64,000 bases of DNA from Phyllostachys edulis (taxonomy: Eukaryota; Streptophyta; Magnoliopsida; Poales; Poaceae): positions 66,616,195 to 66,680,194 of the forward strand of contig CM070562.1 in the NCBI GenBank assembly GCA_036346405.1, in the 5' to 3' direction. Every line of letters starts with the position of its first letter. Position 1 is the first letter of the stretch. The notes below the pieces were generated by a model. It ran no database searches. It had not been told where the DNA came from and worked only from the letters and a program-made list of their open reading frames with translations. Positions 1-12,060 of this stretch are shown here, one piece after another. The translations under genes and the position numbers were made by a program.

Positions 1-1117
1 CGATTCCTTTGTGGTGATATGATCGATCGACCGGTAGTCAAGAAGTCGATTACTACGATTTCTGAATGATGCCGGCGAGGTGCTTCCAAATTTTTCCATC
101 GAGACCGAAGCCTTTGTGCGATCTCCTCAATGAAGAGGTCGTACTTCGCGCCGAGCGAGCTCTCGAGTTGATTCTCGAGCAAATCACCGATGTGTTTGGA
201 GTTCTTGAGCTTCCTCTGACCGATATTGAATGCGCTCAGGTAAACTCTTCTGGGCCGCAATCTTCCTTCGTCGAGAAGCTTCAAGATCTTCCCTGTCAGA
301 CTCTTGAGACTGCCTCAATGAAGTGCGAGTATGTCGAGGATTTCCTTCGCATTCATGAAGGTGTTGGTCGTGTCCGCCATCGGTGGTGTTCTTGCCACTG
401 CCATGAGGGGGCGTAGTGCATGATCTTCGGGGAGCGTCTCCATCTCGGTTTCTAGGAGAGTGACCTTGATCTGAGGGAAGGACGAAGACCTCCCGTTGAT
501 GATTCTCACTTGCGCTCGAGGCCTCCCCGCTTGAGGAGTAGTCGAAAGACACCATCTGGCGACTTGGAGTAATCCCCTTCGTAGGGGAACTCCGGTTATA
601 AGCGCCTCCGCTCGGCAGTGGGATCTGGAGAGATGGTCGAATTTGCAGAAAAGCATGCTTGATCCCGCTCTCTCAAGGCGTCATCCGGAGAGAGAGAATC
701 ACTAGATGCTGGTGAAGTCCTGGAATTGTGGCTTCCAGAACTTGCCTCACCAAGTCGGACCGCCTTAGGGGACTTGAACATTTCGAGGTAAAACTCTCGT
801 CGTGTTGTGAGTCCACACAGGTGTAGTCCCGTCGATTGACCCTTGTCCTTTGAGAGGGTAGATTCTCTCTTGGGCGTCTTGTTAGGGGATATGGATCCTC
901 CTCAACTCCATCACGACATTATCTCCTCGGATCTCATGAAGATCACCGGGCAAGCAGCACCATTGATGAGTCATCACTCGGCCAGAATCGAAACCAAAGA
1001 TCCATGTCGACGTCTCACAGACCGCCGAAGTCGAACCAGTTCTCCTCGTTCCATTCTCCTGCCATGAGTGCATGAGATTTGGAAAACAGAGAGTATGTTG
1101 ACAAGAGATTACCGAAA
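1..1117 (-). pseudogene. Ty3/gypsy 5' internal region with gag remnant (runs off left edge)
   Basis: This stretch lies directly behind the primer-binding site of the minus-strand gypsy element, so it should be its leader and the start of gag. Minus-strand reading gives only overlapping short frames (about 882-1073, 596-781, 315-656, 184-555) with polar, Ser/Arg/Glu-rich composition. None carries a zinc knuckle or protease motif. The breaks between frames indicate decay. Assignment rests on position next to the PBS and LTR, not on a recognised domain. The remainder of gag and all of pol would lie left of the window. Confidence 0.55.
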
Positions 1118-1137
1118 GATCCCCACGGTCGGCGCCA
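1118..1137 (-). promoter_or_regulatory. gypsy primer-binding site
   Basis: Read on the minus strand this is TGGCGCCGACCGTGGGGATC, two bases after the LTR end. It matches the TGGCGCCG.CCGTGGGGA site at 23294 in another element of the window, with the same 2-nt spacing. Such sites prime minus-strand DNA synthesis from a host tRNA. Confidence 0.7.
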
Positions 1138-1139
1138 AC

Positions 1140-1882
1140 TATCGGTGTTTTAGAACCGAACTTACGTAAAGATTGTTTGATTCGGGGGGTCTCCTAGAAT
1201 GAAATGACATAGAAAGATTGACACGGGGATTTTTATACAGGTTCAGGCCTTCTCCGGGGAGAATAATAACCCTACTCCTGTGTGTGTATGGTATTGAGTG
1301 TATTCTAAACAACCAGGGGAAAAACTAAGACTATTACAGATGATAGTGCTTGTCTTCCTGATGGCCTGATTCGATCCGCCCTTTCCTTCTCTGATTGCCG
1401 CCTTTATATAGTACGTGAAGGAGCGGTTTCTCCAAGTAAAGCGGCGCCTCATCACATCTCAGAATTCAAGACGTTGATAGTAATCACCGCGATTAACTCC
1501 TCCACGCCGCCTAACACTATATACCGTAGATAATGGAGCATTACGTGCTATTACTTGGAGTAACAAACAGATGATGATTTGTTTGAATCCCTTAATCAAT
1601 TGGGTCCACTTGTCCAGTAGGTTTAATTGATCATAAGGTGGTCGAAGTTGACCTAGTCGTAGAAGAACCTACGACTATGAGGTAGTCGTAGCAAGACTTA
1701 CGACTATGGGTAGTCGTAGCATAACTTACGACTATGGGGGTGGTCGAGAAGAATTTACGACCACCCAAAGAGGCTCTTCCTTATAACATTTAAGGGTATA
1801 CTCAGGGACCATATGACGTCATATTTACCTATAATAAGAATTATAGATAAAAGATAAAATGAGGATTATTATATCCTCGTCA
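1140..1882 (-). mobile_element. 5' LTR of minus-strand Ty3/gypsy element
   Basis: On the minus strand the LTR opens TGACGAGGATATAATAATCC, resembling the LTR at 22574 (TGACGAGGATTAAAACATC), and ends CGATA, a decayed CA end, just before the PBS. A TATATAA-type box is present on the minus strand near 1405-1412. Around 1650-1760 there are repeated, partly palindromic units of the type TAGTCGTAG..CTACGACTA. The outer edge abuts ATTGG of the Sirevirus gag. The partner LTR is outside the window, so the target duplication cannot be checked. Confidence 0.7.
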
Positions 1883-3520
1883 ATTGGAAAATTAGAATGT
1901 TAATTTATTTAAAGGCCATGAGTCCAAGCATTTGGAGAATCGTAAATGAGGGTTATGCTATGCCTCTTAATCCACTAGAACTCACGGATCAAGATACGCG
2001 TAATGCTCATTTAGATGCTCAAGCTATGACCGCTCTTTTAGGCGCTTTGAACGCGATTGAGTTCAATAGAGTGAGCAACCTAGAAAATGCTCATGCTATT
2101 TGGAGAACTCTCTCGGAAATCCATGAGGATACATCCACGGTCAAAGAAGCCAAATTGCATAGGCTTCGGATCAAATATGAGACATTCATAATGTTGCCTC
2201 ATGAAAACATCAACGAGATGTATTCAAAACTTAACAACATTGTGAATGAGCTCAAAGGTCTTGGAACTAACCTTCTTGATGTTGACATTGTACGCAAGAT
2301 GCTTAGGGCTCTTCCGGATAAGTATGAGACATTGATAACACTATTCCTCAACTCTCCCAACTTGCCAAGGATGACACCAACGGGGCTTTTGGGCAATCTC
2401 ATCACAAATGAGTTGTTCAAAAAGAACAAAGAAGAGCTTTTGGAGACATCATCCTCAAAGAAGAAAATTACCGCTTTGAAGACCAAGGTGGAATCAAGTG
2501 ATGATGAGGATGAAGAAGAAGACTCCGACGAGGAGTATGCACTCCTTGTAAGAAGAATGAAGAGGGTCATGAAGAAACGCCCTAATAGAAGCTACAACTT
2601 CGACAAGTACAAAAAGGGACAATCATCAAGTGACAAGAAGCGTTATAGCAACATTCGATGCTATAATTGTGAAGAAAAGGGGCACATTGCTTCTTATTGT
2701 CCCGAAAAGAAGGAAGACAATGACAAGTCTTACAAGAAGAAGGAGTATAACGGTAATAAGAAGCTTTACAAAAGTGGCAAGCATGAAGCTCACATTGGAG
2801 AGTGGGATTCAAATGATGAGTCAAGCGACTCCGATTCCGATGAGTCCCCCAAGAACAAGGGATTAGTTGGCATTGCAATCAAGGAAGCACCGTCGTTATT
2901 CTCCACTCCCACTTGCCTAATGGCTAAAGGAGATAAGGTAAAATTCATTGATAATAATGAATCAACCTATGATGAATTAATGGATATGCTAGTCGACTTA
3001 AATGAATATCTTGGAAAAGAAAAGTCAAAATATAAGATCTTAAGTAATGAACATATTTCTCTAAAAGATTCTTATGCGGGGCTAAAGGAAGCTCATGACT
3101 TGCTTATCCAAGAATATTCAAACAAGCCTTGTTCTAGTGTAGGAATTATATGCAATATTATTGATGAAATGCCTAGTGTAGAAATTGCTAAGACTAGTGC
3201 ATCCACTTCGTGTAATGATCCCATTGCTTTGCCATGTTTGCTCTAGTATTAATGTTAATCATGGTAATGCTGAGCATAATGATGCAAAGCTTATTGTTGA
3301 GAACAATGAGTTAAAGGAACAAGTGACCAAGCTAAGCAAAAGCTTGGAAAGGTGCTTCAAGGGTAAGGCTACTCTTGACAAGCTCTTGAGTGAGCAAAGA
3401 TGCTCATTCAATAAGGAGGGTCTTGGGTATGTACCTAAGAAAGGAAAGAAGCCGGAAAACAAGCCCACAAGATTTGTGAAGCAAAATGCTAAGTATTGCA
3501 ATAAGTGCTGGGAAATATGA
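1883..3520 (+). pseudogene. Sirevirus gag (5' interrupted, frameshifted)
   Basis: Gag forms the retroelement particle and binds its RNA. The frame is open from 1883, ahead of the first in-window ATG at 1897, because the real start is beyond the gypsy insertion. It contains a UBN2-type capsid domain, an acidic Asp/Glu/Ser stretch, and a CCHC zinc knuckle (C-x2-C-x4-H-x4-C) near 2659-2700. A stop at 3244 ends this frame. The reading continues in another frame from about 3185 with a coiled-coil-like segment. A second CCHC motif near 3500-3540 is broken by a TGA at 3518-3520 where the knuckle needs a glycine. The protein would therefore not be made whole. Confidence 0.8.
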
Positions 3521-6500
3521 CATGTGCAACAAAATTGTCCTAAGGGTAAAATTCCATCTCTTGGTATATATGATTCATGCTATATGCTTCGAAAGACTAA
3601 GGATGGTGAAGTAGTTGCTCGTTTTGTCGGCACTTCAATTTTAGGCGCTAAAAAGAATGCTATTTGGGTGCCTAAATCCTTGGTTACTAACCTCCAAGGA
3701 CCAAAACAAATTTGGGTACCTAAAAGAACTTGATTCTTGTTTTGTATGTGAACTATAAAACCAGTGGAAAACATTGGGTGCTTGATAGTGGATGCACTCA
3801 ACACATGACCGGTGGTAGAAAAATGTTCACCACATTCGAGAGTGGAAAAGGAGTAGACAAGATCACATTTGGCGACAATAGCAAAGGAAAGGTAATAGGA
3901 TTGGGTAAAATTGCTATCTCCAATGACCTTTCCATTTCTAATGTATCGTTAGTAGAATTATTAAATTTTAATTTGTTATCCGTTGCTCAAATATGTGATC
4001 TTGGACTAATTTGTTTATTCTCAAGTGAAGGTGTAACCATCTCTAATGCAAAGGATAGCTCTTTAGTTTTCAAAGGCTTTAGATTTGGAAATATCTATTT
4101 GGTTGATTTTAGTTCAAGTGAATCGTGTTTAAAAACTTCTTTAATGCAAAAACCTTATTGGGTTGGCTTTGGCATAGAAGGTTAGCTCATGTTGGAATGA
4201 TTCAACTCAAAAAGCTTTTCAAACATGATTTAGTTGTTGGCTTGAAAGATGTGAAGTTTGAGAAAAATAGACTTTGTAACGCTTGTCAAGCCGGTAAACA
4301 AGTCGTTAATTCTCATTTTTCCAAAAGTATCATGTCAACTTCTAGACCACTGGAACTCTTACATATGGATTTGTTTGGGCCAACAACCTATAAGAGTATC
4401 GGGGGAAATAGCTATTGTTTAGTCATTGTGGATGATTACTCTAGATATACATGGGTATTCTTCCTAGATGATAAAAGTGAAACCACCGGGATTTTCAAAA
4501 GTTTTGCAAAAAGGGCTCAAAATGAATTTGATTTCAAAATAAAGAAAATCCGAGCGATAACGGTTCCGAAGTTCAAGAATACTAAAGTTGAAGACTTTTG
4601 TGATGAACTTGAATAAAGCACTAACTTTCCACAACTTACACTCGGAACAAAATGGAGTTGTAGAAAGGAAAAATCGTACATTAATTGAAATGGCTAGGAC
4701 AATGCTTGATGAATATAATACTTCCGATAGTTTTTGGGTGGAAGCTATTAACACCGCTTGTCATGCCATAAATCATCTTTATTTGCACCGTCTTTTGAAA
4801 AAGACTTTCTATGAGCTTATTGTAGGGAGAAAACCGAACATTTCTTATTTCCATGTTTTTGGTTGCAAGTGTTATATTTTGAAGAAATGTGTTCGTCTTT
4901 CAAAATTTGCAAGTCGTTGTGATGTTGGTTTCTTGCTTGGCTATTCTTCAAATAGCAAAGCTTATCGTGTCTTTAACCAAAACCCCGGTTTAGTTGAAGA
5001 AAGGCACGATGTGCAATTTGATGAAACTAATGGTTCTCAAGAAGAGCATGAGAACTTGGATGATGTAGGTAATGAAGCCTTGAGAAAAGCAATGGAGCAT
5101 ATGCAAATAGGTGACATCAAGCCCGAAGATGATCCATCATCTTCCACTCAAGTTGAGCTTCCAACCTCCTCCACTAATCAAATACGAATTGATGAAGAGG
5201 ACAATAAGGAAGATGATCAACCATCCAACCTACCACCAAGAATTCACAATGCAATTGCTAAGGATCATCCAATAGACCAAATATTGGGTGATGTGAGTAA
5301 GGGTGTTCAAACTCGATCTCGTGTTGCTTCTTTTTGTGAACAGTACTCTTTTGTCTCTTCTATTGAGCCAAAGCATGTAGAAGAAGCACTTGAAGATTTG
5401 GATTGGGTGAATGCTATGCATGAAGAACTCAATAACTTCACCCGAAACGAAGTTTGGACATTAGTGGATCGACCCAAGGAACACAACGTTATTGGTACAA
5501 AATGGGTCTTTAGGAACAAGTAAGATAAGAATGGTTTGGTTGTTCGAAACAAAGCAAGATTGTTTGCTCAAGGGTATTCACAAGTTGAAGGTTTGGATTT
5601 TGGTGAAACTTTCGCTCCCGTAGCTAGACTTGAGTCAATTCGGATATTACTTGCTTTTGCATCATGCTTTGATATTAAACTATTTCAAATGGATGTCAAA
5701 AGTGCATTCCTAAATGGCAAAATATCTGAACTTGTCTTTGTTGAACAACCTCCCGGTTTTGAACATCCTAAAAATCCAAATTATATCTATAAACTCTCCA
5801 AGACGCTCTATGGTCTTAAACAAGCTCCTAGAGCATGGAATGAACGCCTTAGAGATTTTCTAGTCTCAAAAGGATTCAAAATCGGGAAAATTGATTCAAC
5901 TCTATTTACTAAAGTTTTAGATGATGATTTCTTTGTATGTCAAATTTATGTTGATGATATCATTTTTTGGTCTACTAATCAAGATTTTTGCGAAGAATTT
6001 GGTGATATGATGTCTAGGGAATTTGAAATGTCCATGATTGGAGAATTGAGCTATTTTCTTGGACTTCAAATCAAGCAACTCAAAGATGGGACTTTCATAA
6101 GTCAAACCAAGTACGTGAAGGATTTACTCAAAAGATTTGGTATGGAAGATGCAAAGCCCATAAAGACTCCCATGGCTACAAATGGTCATCTTGATCTAAA
6201 TGAGGGAGGTAAACCAGTAGATTTAACACTTTATAGATCTATGATTAGTAGATTGCTTTATCTTACCGCATCTAGGCCCGATATTATGTTTAGTGTTTGC
6301 ATGTGTGCATGTTTTCAAGCAACTCCAAAAGAGTGCCATTTAATGGCCGTTAAAAGAATACTAAGATATTTAAAACATTCCTCTAATATTGGCCTTTGGT
6401 TCCCGAAAGGTGCTAAATTTTATTTAATTGGATATGCCGATTCCGATTATGCGGGTTGTAAAGTGGATAGAAAAAGCATTTCGGGTAGTTGTCAATTCTT

Positions 6501-6898
6501 AGAAAGATCTTCAGTGTCATGGTCATCCAAGAAACAAAACTCCGTAGCATTATCCACCGCCGGTTTAGTATGTTTCATGGGGAAGTTGTTGTGCTCAATT
6601 GCTATGGATGAGGCAAACGTTGATGGATTACGGAATTAAATTTGATAAAATGCCTCTTTTGTGTGACAATGATAGTGCCGTGAAAATTGCTAATAACCCT
6701 GTTCAACACTCAAGAACCAAGTATATAGATATTCACCACCATTTCTTGAGAGATCATGTGAGCAAGGGAGATATTGAAATTAGCCACATAAGAACCGAAG
6801 ACCAATTAGCGGATATTTTCACCAAGCCATTAGATGAAGGCCGCTTTTGTAAATTGAGGAATGAATTAAATGTCATAGACTATTCAAATGTTGTTTGA
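3521..6898 (+). pseudogene. Sirevirus pol: protease, integrase, reverse transcriptase, RNase H
   Basis: Pieces in at least four frames follow copia order. The protease has a DSGCTQHMTG active site near 3786. The GAG-pre-integrase H-x-H / C-x2-C zinc motif lies near 4170-4290. The integrase core is at about 4340-4830, where small indels around 4550-4580 disrupt the central Asp motif while QNGVVERKN with its Glu remains near 4650. The reverse transcriptase spans about 5400-6150 with YVDD near 5949, and an in-frame TAA at 5521 interrupts it. RNase H is at about 6430-6890, shifted near 6560-6640. The last segment, with DNDSA and DIFTKPL motifs, ends at 6895. Every catalytic block is recognisable but none is joined in one frame. 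Confidence 0.85.
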
Positions 6899-7902
6899 AC
6901 TCCTCATGCATTGAGCTTTGTTTGATGATTTTTGACTATTTTATGAAAGTATTTTTAAAATCTTTTATGAAAGATATCTATGTTCATAAAAATTATGTTC
7001 TTATATAGACAATAGTTTATTCTATGCATAATGATCCTTAATGATATTTATTTAAGTGCAAAAATAAGGATCATTTGCAAATTATCTCAATTCCAAAGTA
7101 AATCCAGAGCTATTCCTTGAAGCTCCGGATAATCGGTTCAACCGACGTGTTATGCACTATGCGACCATTTTACTAAGACAACCGGCGTTATAATCATGGT
7201 TCAACCGGCGCGGTTCAACTGAAAGTTTGTTGTTGGTTCAACCGCGTCCGTTTCAAAGAAGGCAATTAACTTCATGTGGTTACTGTTTGGGCCACGTCTT
7301 AACCCCAGTAACGGCTCGACCATTTCTAAACCGCACCGCCTCGCTCTCGCGCTCTCTCTCTCTCTCTCTCTCTCTCCGAAGAACCCCAAAATCCCATCGA
7401 AGAATCCACAAATCCTTCGGTTGTTTCTTCATCTCCTGTTGATTTCCTGCATCCTTAGGGTTTCACTCCTTCAATCCTCAAGGTAAAACTCATTTCCTTC
7501 TCCGTTTTTACCTAAATTTTGAAACTCTAGATATCATTTTAGGTTAAGTTGAAAATGTGAGTGATTTTCTGGTTTCTAGTTGGGCAAAGTTGCATATTTG
7601 ATGTCTAATGATGCTTGCGCAATCATTCTATGGATTCACTCCATGAAAAACCATCAAAAATCCAATTTTTTGTTTAACCTAGAAGTCGGTCAGGACTATC
7701 GGTACAACCGGATCTTGAGTACGGTTCAACCGAACTTCGGTTGTACCGACCATTGAACGTCGGTTTGACCGATCTTCCTGACTGAAAAATAGAAAGTCAA
7801 ATTTCTTTTCACTTAATTCTACTTTGATTAATCCTTTGGACTCCTTGTAACCTCTTATATCTTTGTAAAGATGCCTAGGACTCGATCTTGTCCCTGAAGT
7901 CG
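6899..7902 (+). other. Sirevirus inter-ORF spacer with CT microsatellite and CGGTT..ACCG motifs
   Basis: No coding signal. The first 200 bases are AT-rich. From 7130 to 7240 and again at 7686-7775 the motifs CGGTTCAACCG, CGGTTGTACCG and variants recur, the same motif family that fills the 3' LTR. A (CT)n run lies near 7350-7376. This spacer would be removed or read through to express the envelope-like ORF. Confidence 0.6.
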
Positions 7903-9391
7903 CATGGACCTCCAAGAGGCAATCCTCGCCTCAATCGCCGACGGCTCCATCTCAACGAAGCGCAGCAGTGCCAACTCAAGCAAGATCTGTTCGTGAAAGG
8001 TTGGGCATGGCAAGGGCAAGCACCAAAGATCTCGAGTCTCGAGACCGAGGAAAGCAAGGAAGAAGCAAACTTTTCGACTCGAGGTGAGACCGAGTCGATC
8101 AAGCCGACAAAGAGAACTTTGATGACTTGGGAGAGCCTCCAGCGCCTCCAACTGATTTGAGGTTGATAACACCGATGAGTATCTTGTAAAAGGCATGTAA
8201 ATCAAGACACTTTTAAATCGGTCTGTTAACCCTAGATTTCACATCGCTTTTCAAGAACAAGTGTACGAACAGCTTTATGGACACCACAGGAAGTTTGCAG
8301 ATCATAGATAGATTAAGTGGTCTTACATGAACTCTTTAGATAGCTACAGTGGCATTTATCAGTTATTTCATCGGGTGGGTCTCCATGACCTTGTGGCAAT
8401 CAAGCAAAATTATGATGATGAATTGATTAGACAGTTTTATGCCACAGTTCATGTCGATGCAAACTTGAAATATTTTAGATGGATAACTGTCACAAGAAAT
8501 CTGGAAAGCACTAAGGAGGAATTTGAACGAGTTTTGAGAGTTCGGTCCAGCTCATGGGAGAAGATTTTTGAGAGCCCCGCCTTACTGCCTCCCGCTTGGG
8601 CTGACTATTATGATTCCTCCGTCAAAAACAAGCTTGGCACAGTTACTGGACTCAAACCCGAACCAAGCATGGTTAACAGGATTATGAACCATACCTTCTA
8701 CCCAAAGAGTGGAAATTTTGATGCAATCAGGGGTCATGCTTGGAATATAATTAATCATATTATGAGAGGAGTAAAGTTTGATGTTGTGGACGTGATTCTT
8801 CAGGGCATAGTATCTTCAAAAAATGACAGAATTAAGAGAATTTACTATGCACCATACATTATGGCCTTGATCACCAAGAAGATAGAGTATCGTGGTGGAT
8901 TGGGTTCAGTTCATAAGTCTTATAAGCCACGAGACGGTATTCCTCCTCGTCGTGCCACTGAGGATGATCCTATTGCTGAGGCCGTTCCTGCTGCTGATAC
9001 TGCTCTTGCTGAAGGTTCCATTGCACAAATCCTTGAAAATCAACAGCTAATTCTTAGCCAACTGCAAGAGATGAAGACTGCTCAAATAGAATTTCAAAAT
9101 GAGACCCTCAACAAGCTAACTGATATGGAGTTAGTTCGAAATGACTTTCAGAATGAGGTTCTCAACAAGATGAGTGCCATGATGGAGGGTGTAAATGACC
9201 TAGAGGATTTGGTGAAGGCTCCGCAGCGATACACTTACACCTGTCGTCCTCGTTCAGCTTCTAAGACCTCTACATCTTCTGCTATACCTCAGGAGGTCCC
9301 AGTCCCAGTGCCTCAGGCTCCAGCTCCTGTTGCTCCTCCATTAGCTCCTGCTCATGCACCCAAGATCACCTCCTCCAAGACTGACCACTGA
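7903..9391 (+). pseudogene. Sirevirus envelope-like third ORF
   Basis: A 354-residue open frame runs from 8327 to 9391. Upstream short frames from 7903 look like the broken N-terminal part, with stops near 8020, 8160 and 8315. The 354-residue part has a compact N-terminal domain of about 190 residues of the plant-transposon-protein or env-like kind. A heptad-rich Gln/Glu/Leu coiled-coil segment follows (about residues 225-285), then a Pro/Ala-rich tail. No clear membrane span is visible. A third ORF after pol is known in Sireviruses; its role as an envelope is unproven. The tail continues in a broken Pro-rich frame to about 9580. Confidence 0.7.
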
Positions 9392-9607
9392 GTCCGTGCC
9401 TCAGATCCCGCCTCTGATTTGAAAGACTTTCGGATCCGGCCCCAGTTCCTCCTCCGGCTCAAACCACAGCCACTCAGGACTCAGCTCCTCTAGCTCCACT
9501 TCCAATGTCTTCAGCTCCAGCTCAGGCCCCGTCTTCTCTGGATCCCACTTTTCAGGATCCTTCTCCTCAGGACCCCGTCGCTTGAGATTTTTTGGTATTT
9601 TGATGCC

Positions 9608-10126
9608 AAAGGGGGAGAAGTTAGAAGACAATATGTGAAGACATAGATTTAGGGGGAGCATCTTTTGCTAAATATTACCATATATGGACTTATGTGTTTT
9701 GTAATGTGGTCTTATTGTTGAACTTGTTGAACCTCGTATGCTTGTAATAGTTTATAACTATGTCGTTTTGTTGCTCTTAATGTTGAACTGGTTGAATATT
9801 ATTTATGCTATTCTCATGAAATGCAATCTGTGTTACTGTCATATTTCATTGTTGCATTTCCCTCAAGTTCAATCATGTTAAAGAAACTCCGCCAAAATTT
9901 TCTCTTCATGTGCTTGCAAAATTCTCTATCATTTATATGCACATGTTTAGGGGGAGCTTTCTTTAAATTGGATTTAACAAGGAAATAATTCTCTAATATC
10001 TTTAAGCTTATTGCAAGAATTATTTTGCTGTTAAGTCATCAAAAGAATATACACTCTAGTATATTCAAAACAATCTTTCTTTCACATATTAGGCGTGTTG
10101 TCATCAATTACCAAAAAGGGGGAGAT
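9608..10126 (+). promoter_or_regulatory. repeated polypurine tracts before 3' LTR
   Basis: Four tracts containing GGGGGAG occur, at 9608-9620, about 9650-9659, about 9948-9958, and 10113-10125. The last touches the LTR and is the likely plus-strand primer. Multiple tracts of this form upstream of the 3' LTR are characteristic of Sireviruses. Confidence 0.75.
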
Positions 10127-11727
10127 TGAAAGCATCTAGGCCCCTAAAAATTGTTTTGGTAATTAATGATAATATGTGAATATAGGATTAATATGTTTAT
10201 TGAGTATTTACAAGGTTAAGTCCCATTGGTGAATTTGATGACGTAAAGATGCATGCCAAAGGATAACATGAAGATCTACATGGCTTGAAGACAAGGTACA
10301 AATAGTCTAGGATCCTTTTATGTTTTACCGGTCTTAGGAGATTTGGTTTGAAGACCGGATTATAGGTTAAATGCCGTACTATTAAGAGGGATCTTGGACA
10401 GTAGCTTGATAGCATGTTCTTGTGCTATATGGATCAACTTAGGATCATGCATGCATTTGAATTCTCTTGAAATTTGAAAGCTTTGTGCACTTTGTCTAAA
10501 ATCGGTAGTACTGCTAGCCATTCATGGTTGTACTGCCTGTCTGATATGACCGATATTTAGTTGGCGGTTGAATAAAAACAGAACCAGTGCATCTAGCTAA
10601 GAACCTCTCTTTGGTTTTCGGTTGAACCGCGCTGAGAATCGGCTGTACCGATTTTCGGCTGAACCGATTTTTATACGGCGGTTCAAGAAAACCAGAACAG
10701 GTGTAAATGCGACCTAGAGCACTCTGTGATTTTCGGCTGAACCGCATTTGGGAAGCGGTTGAATTGCTACCGCGGTTATACCGATTCTTATAAGGCGGTT
10801 CATATTTTCTAGGAGCTTGTCATTTCAAAGCAGCTTTGGAAACCCTCGATCGGTTGTGTACGCTCAATGCGGTTCAACGAGCGATCTTGTTGTACCGCAA
10901 GTTACTTAGCGATTGCACTGACGGCAAATTCCAACGACTATGTCGAGTAATAAATGCATTTGCTCGAGCCGTTCACGAACTTCGACGAAAATGCGGTTCA
11001 ACCGGGCTCTTAACGCCGGTTGTACCGATTATGACTGAAAATTGGGGATTTGGTCCCCAACGGTCATAATCGTTGGTGAGGGCTATAAATACCCTCCCCC
11101 TAACTGCCCTTGGACAGGTTGCTAGTGAACATTTAACATCCTTAGAGCCTTGGAGCCAAGTGCATTCACTCAACACCCAAAATTCTCTTGTACATTCATT
11201 GGTTGGTAGTTGAGTTCATTCAAGTGCATCAATTCAGTCTAGATTGATGCTATTGCACTTGAGCATCGTCAAGCGAAGGTCTTGATTTGTTACTCTTGGA
11301 GTTTTGTCGAACTCCTAGACGACCTTGGCGGCACGGTGATCTCTTTAAGAAGATTGTGAAGAGGCCCGGTGCAAGTTTATGAGTGGTTTGGTGTTCGCCA
11401 TCTCCGGAGCGGAGGAAGATCAACCATAGTGATCGAGGGAATGCTTAATTCGTGGAGCCGGCTTGAGTTGTCAAGCTTCCTCAACGTGGACTAGTGAAGA
11501 CCGGCAAGTCTTCGATACCACGGGAAAACATCGTTGTCTTATTGTGGTTATTTGTAGTCTTTACATTTCTGCATTTATATTTCTAGCTTGTTTATTGTGA
11601 TTAAAGTGCCTAGCTAGAAGTATAACTTGTTTAGACTAAGTTATTAATTGGCTTAAATTGTTAAATTGTTAAAAAGTTTAAAAACCTCCTATTCACCCCC
11701 CTCTAGTCGGTTATCCTTGATTCTACA
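10127..11727 (+). mobile_element. Sirevirus 3' LTR
   Basis: The LTR starts TGAAAGCATC immediately after the polypurine tract. It ends CCCCCCTCTAGTCGG...TTCTACA, the common end of this lineage. A TATAAATA box is at 11084-11091. Between 10500 and 11035 the motifs CGGTTnnACCG and CGGCTGnACCG recur many times. The 5' partner is outside the window. Confidence 0.85.
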
Positions 11728-12060
11728 GAGACGCATCGGGGAGCCGAGGCGGCATTGATGCGACGAAGAGACACATCGGCGACGAAGAAACTCATCAGAG
11801 TCAGAAGCGATTATCACGATTTAAGATAACAAAAACCGTCTGTGATATGTAACAATATCATAGACGGTTATTGTTAAGAACCGTCTGTGAGGTTTCACAG
11901 ACGGTTCGTTTTAGAACCGCTCAGATATAGAATTATCACGAGCGGTTCATTTTAGAACCGCTCGTGATACTTTACGATTTTTTAGTTATGAACCGTCTGT
12001 GATAATACCTCTTCACAGACGGTTTTTAGTGCAGTCAGTAACACAGACGGTCTCTAAACC
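11728..12060. repeat. CACTA-type subterminal repeat cluster
   Basis: From about 11822 to 12052 the 12-14-bp motif AACCGTCTGTGA and its reverse complement TCACAGACGGTT alternate with spacings of 20-50 bp. Variants with GCTCGTGA are included. Identical motifs occur at 56480-56915 next to a CACTA terminus. No clear CACTA end was found here, so this is a fragment or a derivative non-autonomous element. Confidence 0.55.

Larger units (their letters stand above)
1883..11727 (+). mobile_element. Sirevirus-type Ty1/copia retrotransposon, 5' end interrupted
   Basis: The order is gag (zinc knuckle), protease, integrase, reverse transcriptase, RNase H, a spacer, an envelope-like ORF, repeated purine tracts ending in GGGGGAGA, and a 1.6-kb LTR opening TGAAAGCATCTAGGCCCC and ending CTACA. 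Copia gene order plus a third ORF plus multiple polypurine tracts is the hallmark of the Sirevirus (Maximus/SIRE) lineage. All three reading regions are broken by stops and frameshifts, so the copy is not autonomous. The reading frame at 1883 continues directly from the gypsy LTR edge, so the 5' LTR and gag start were separated by insertion and lie off-window. Confidence 0.85.
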
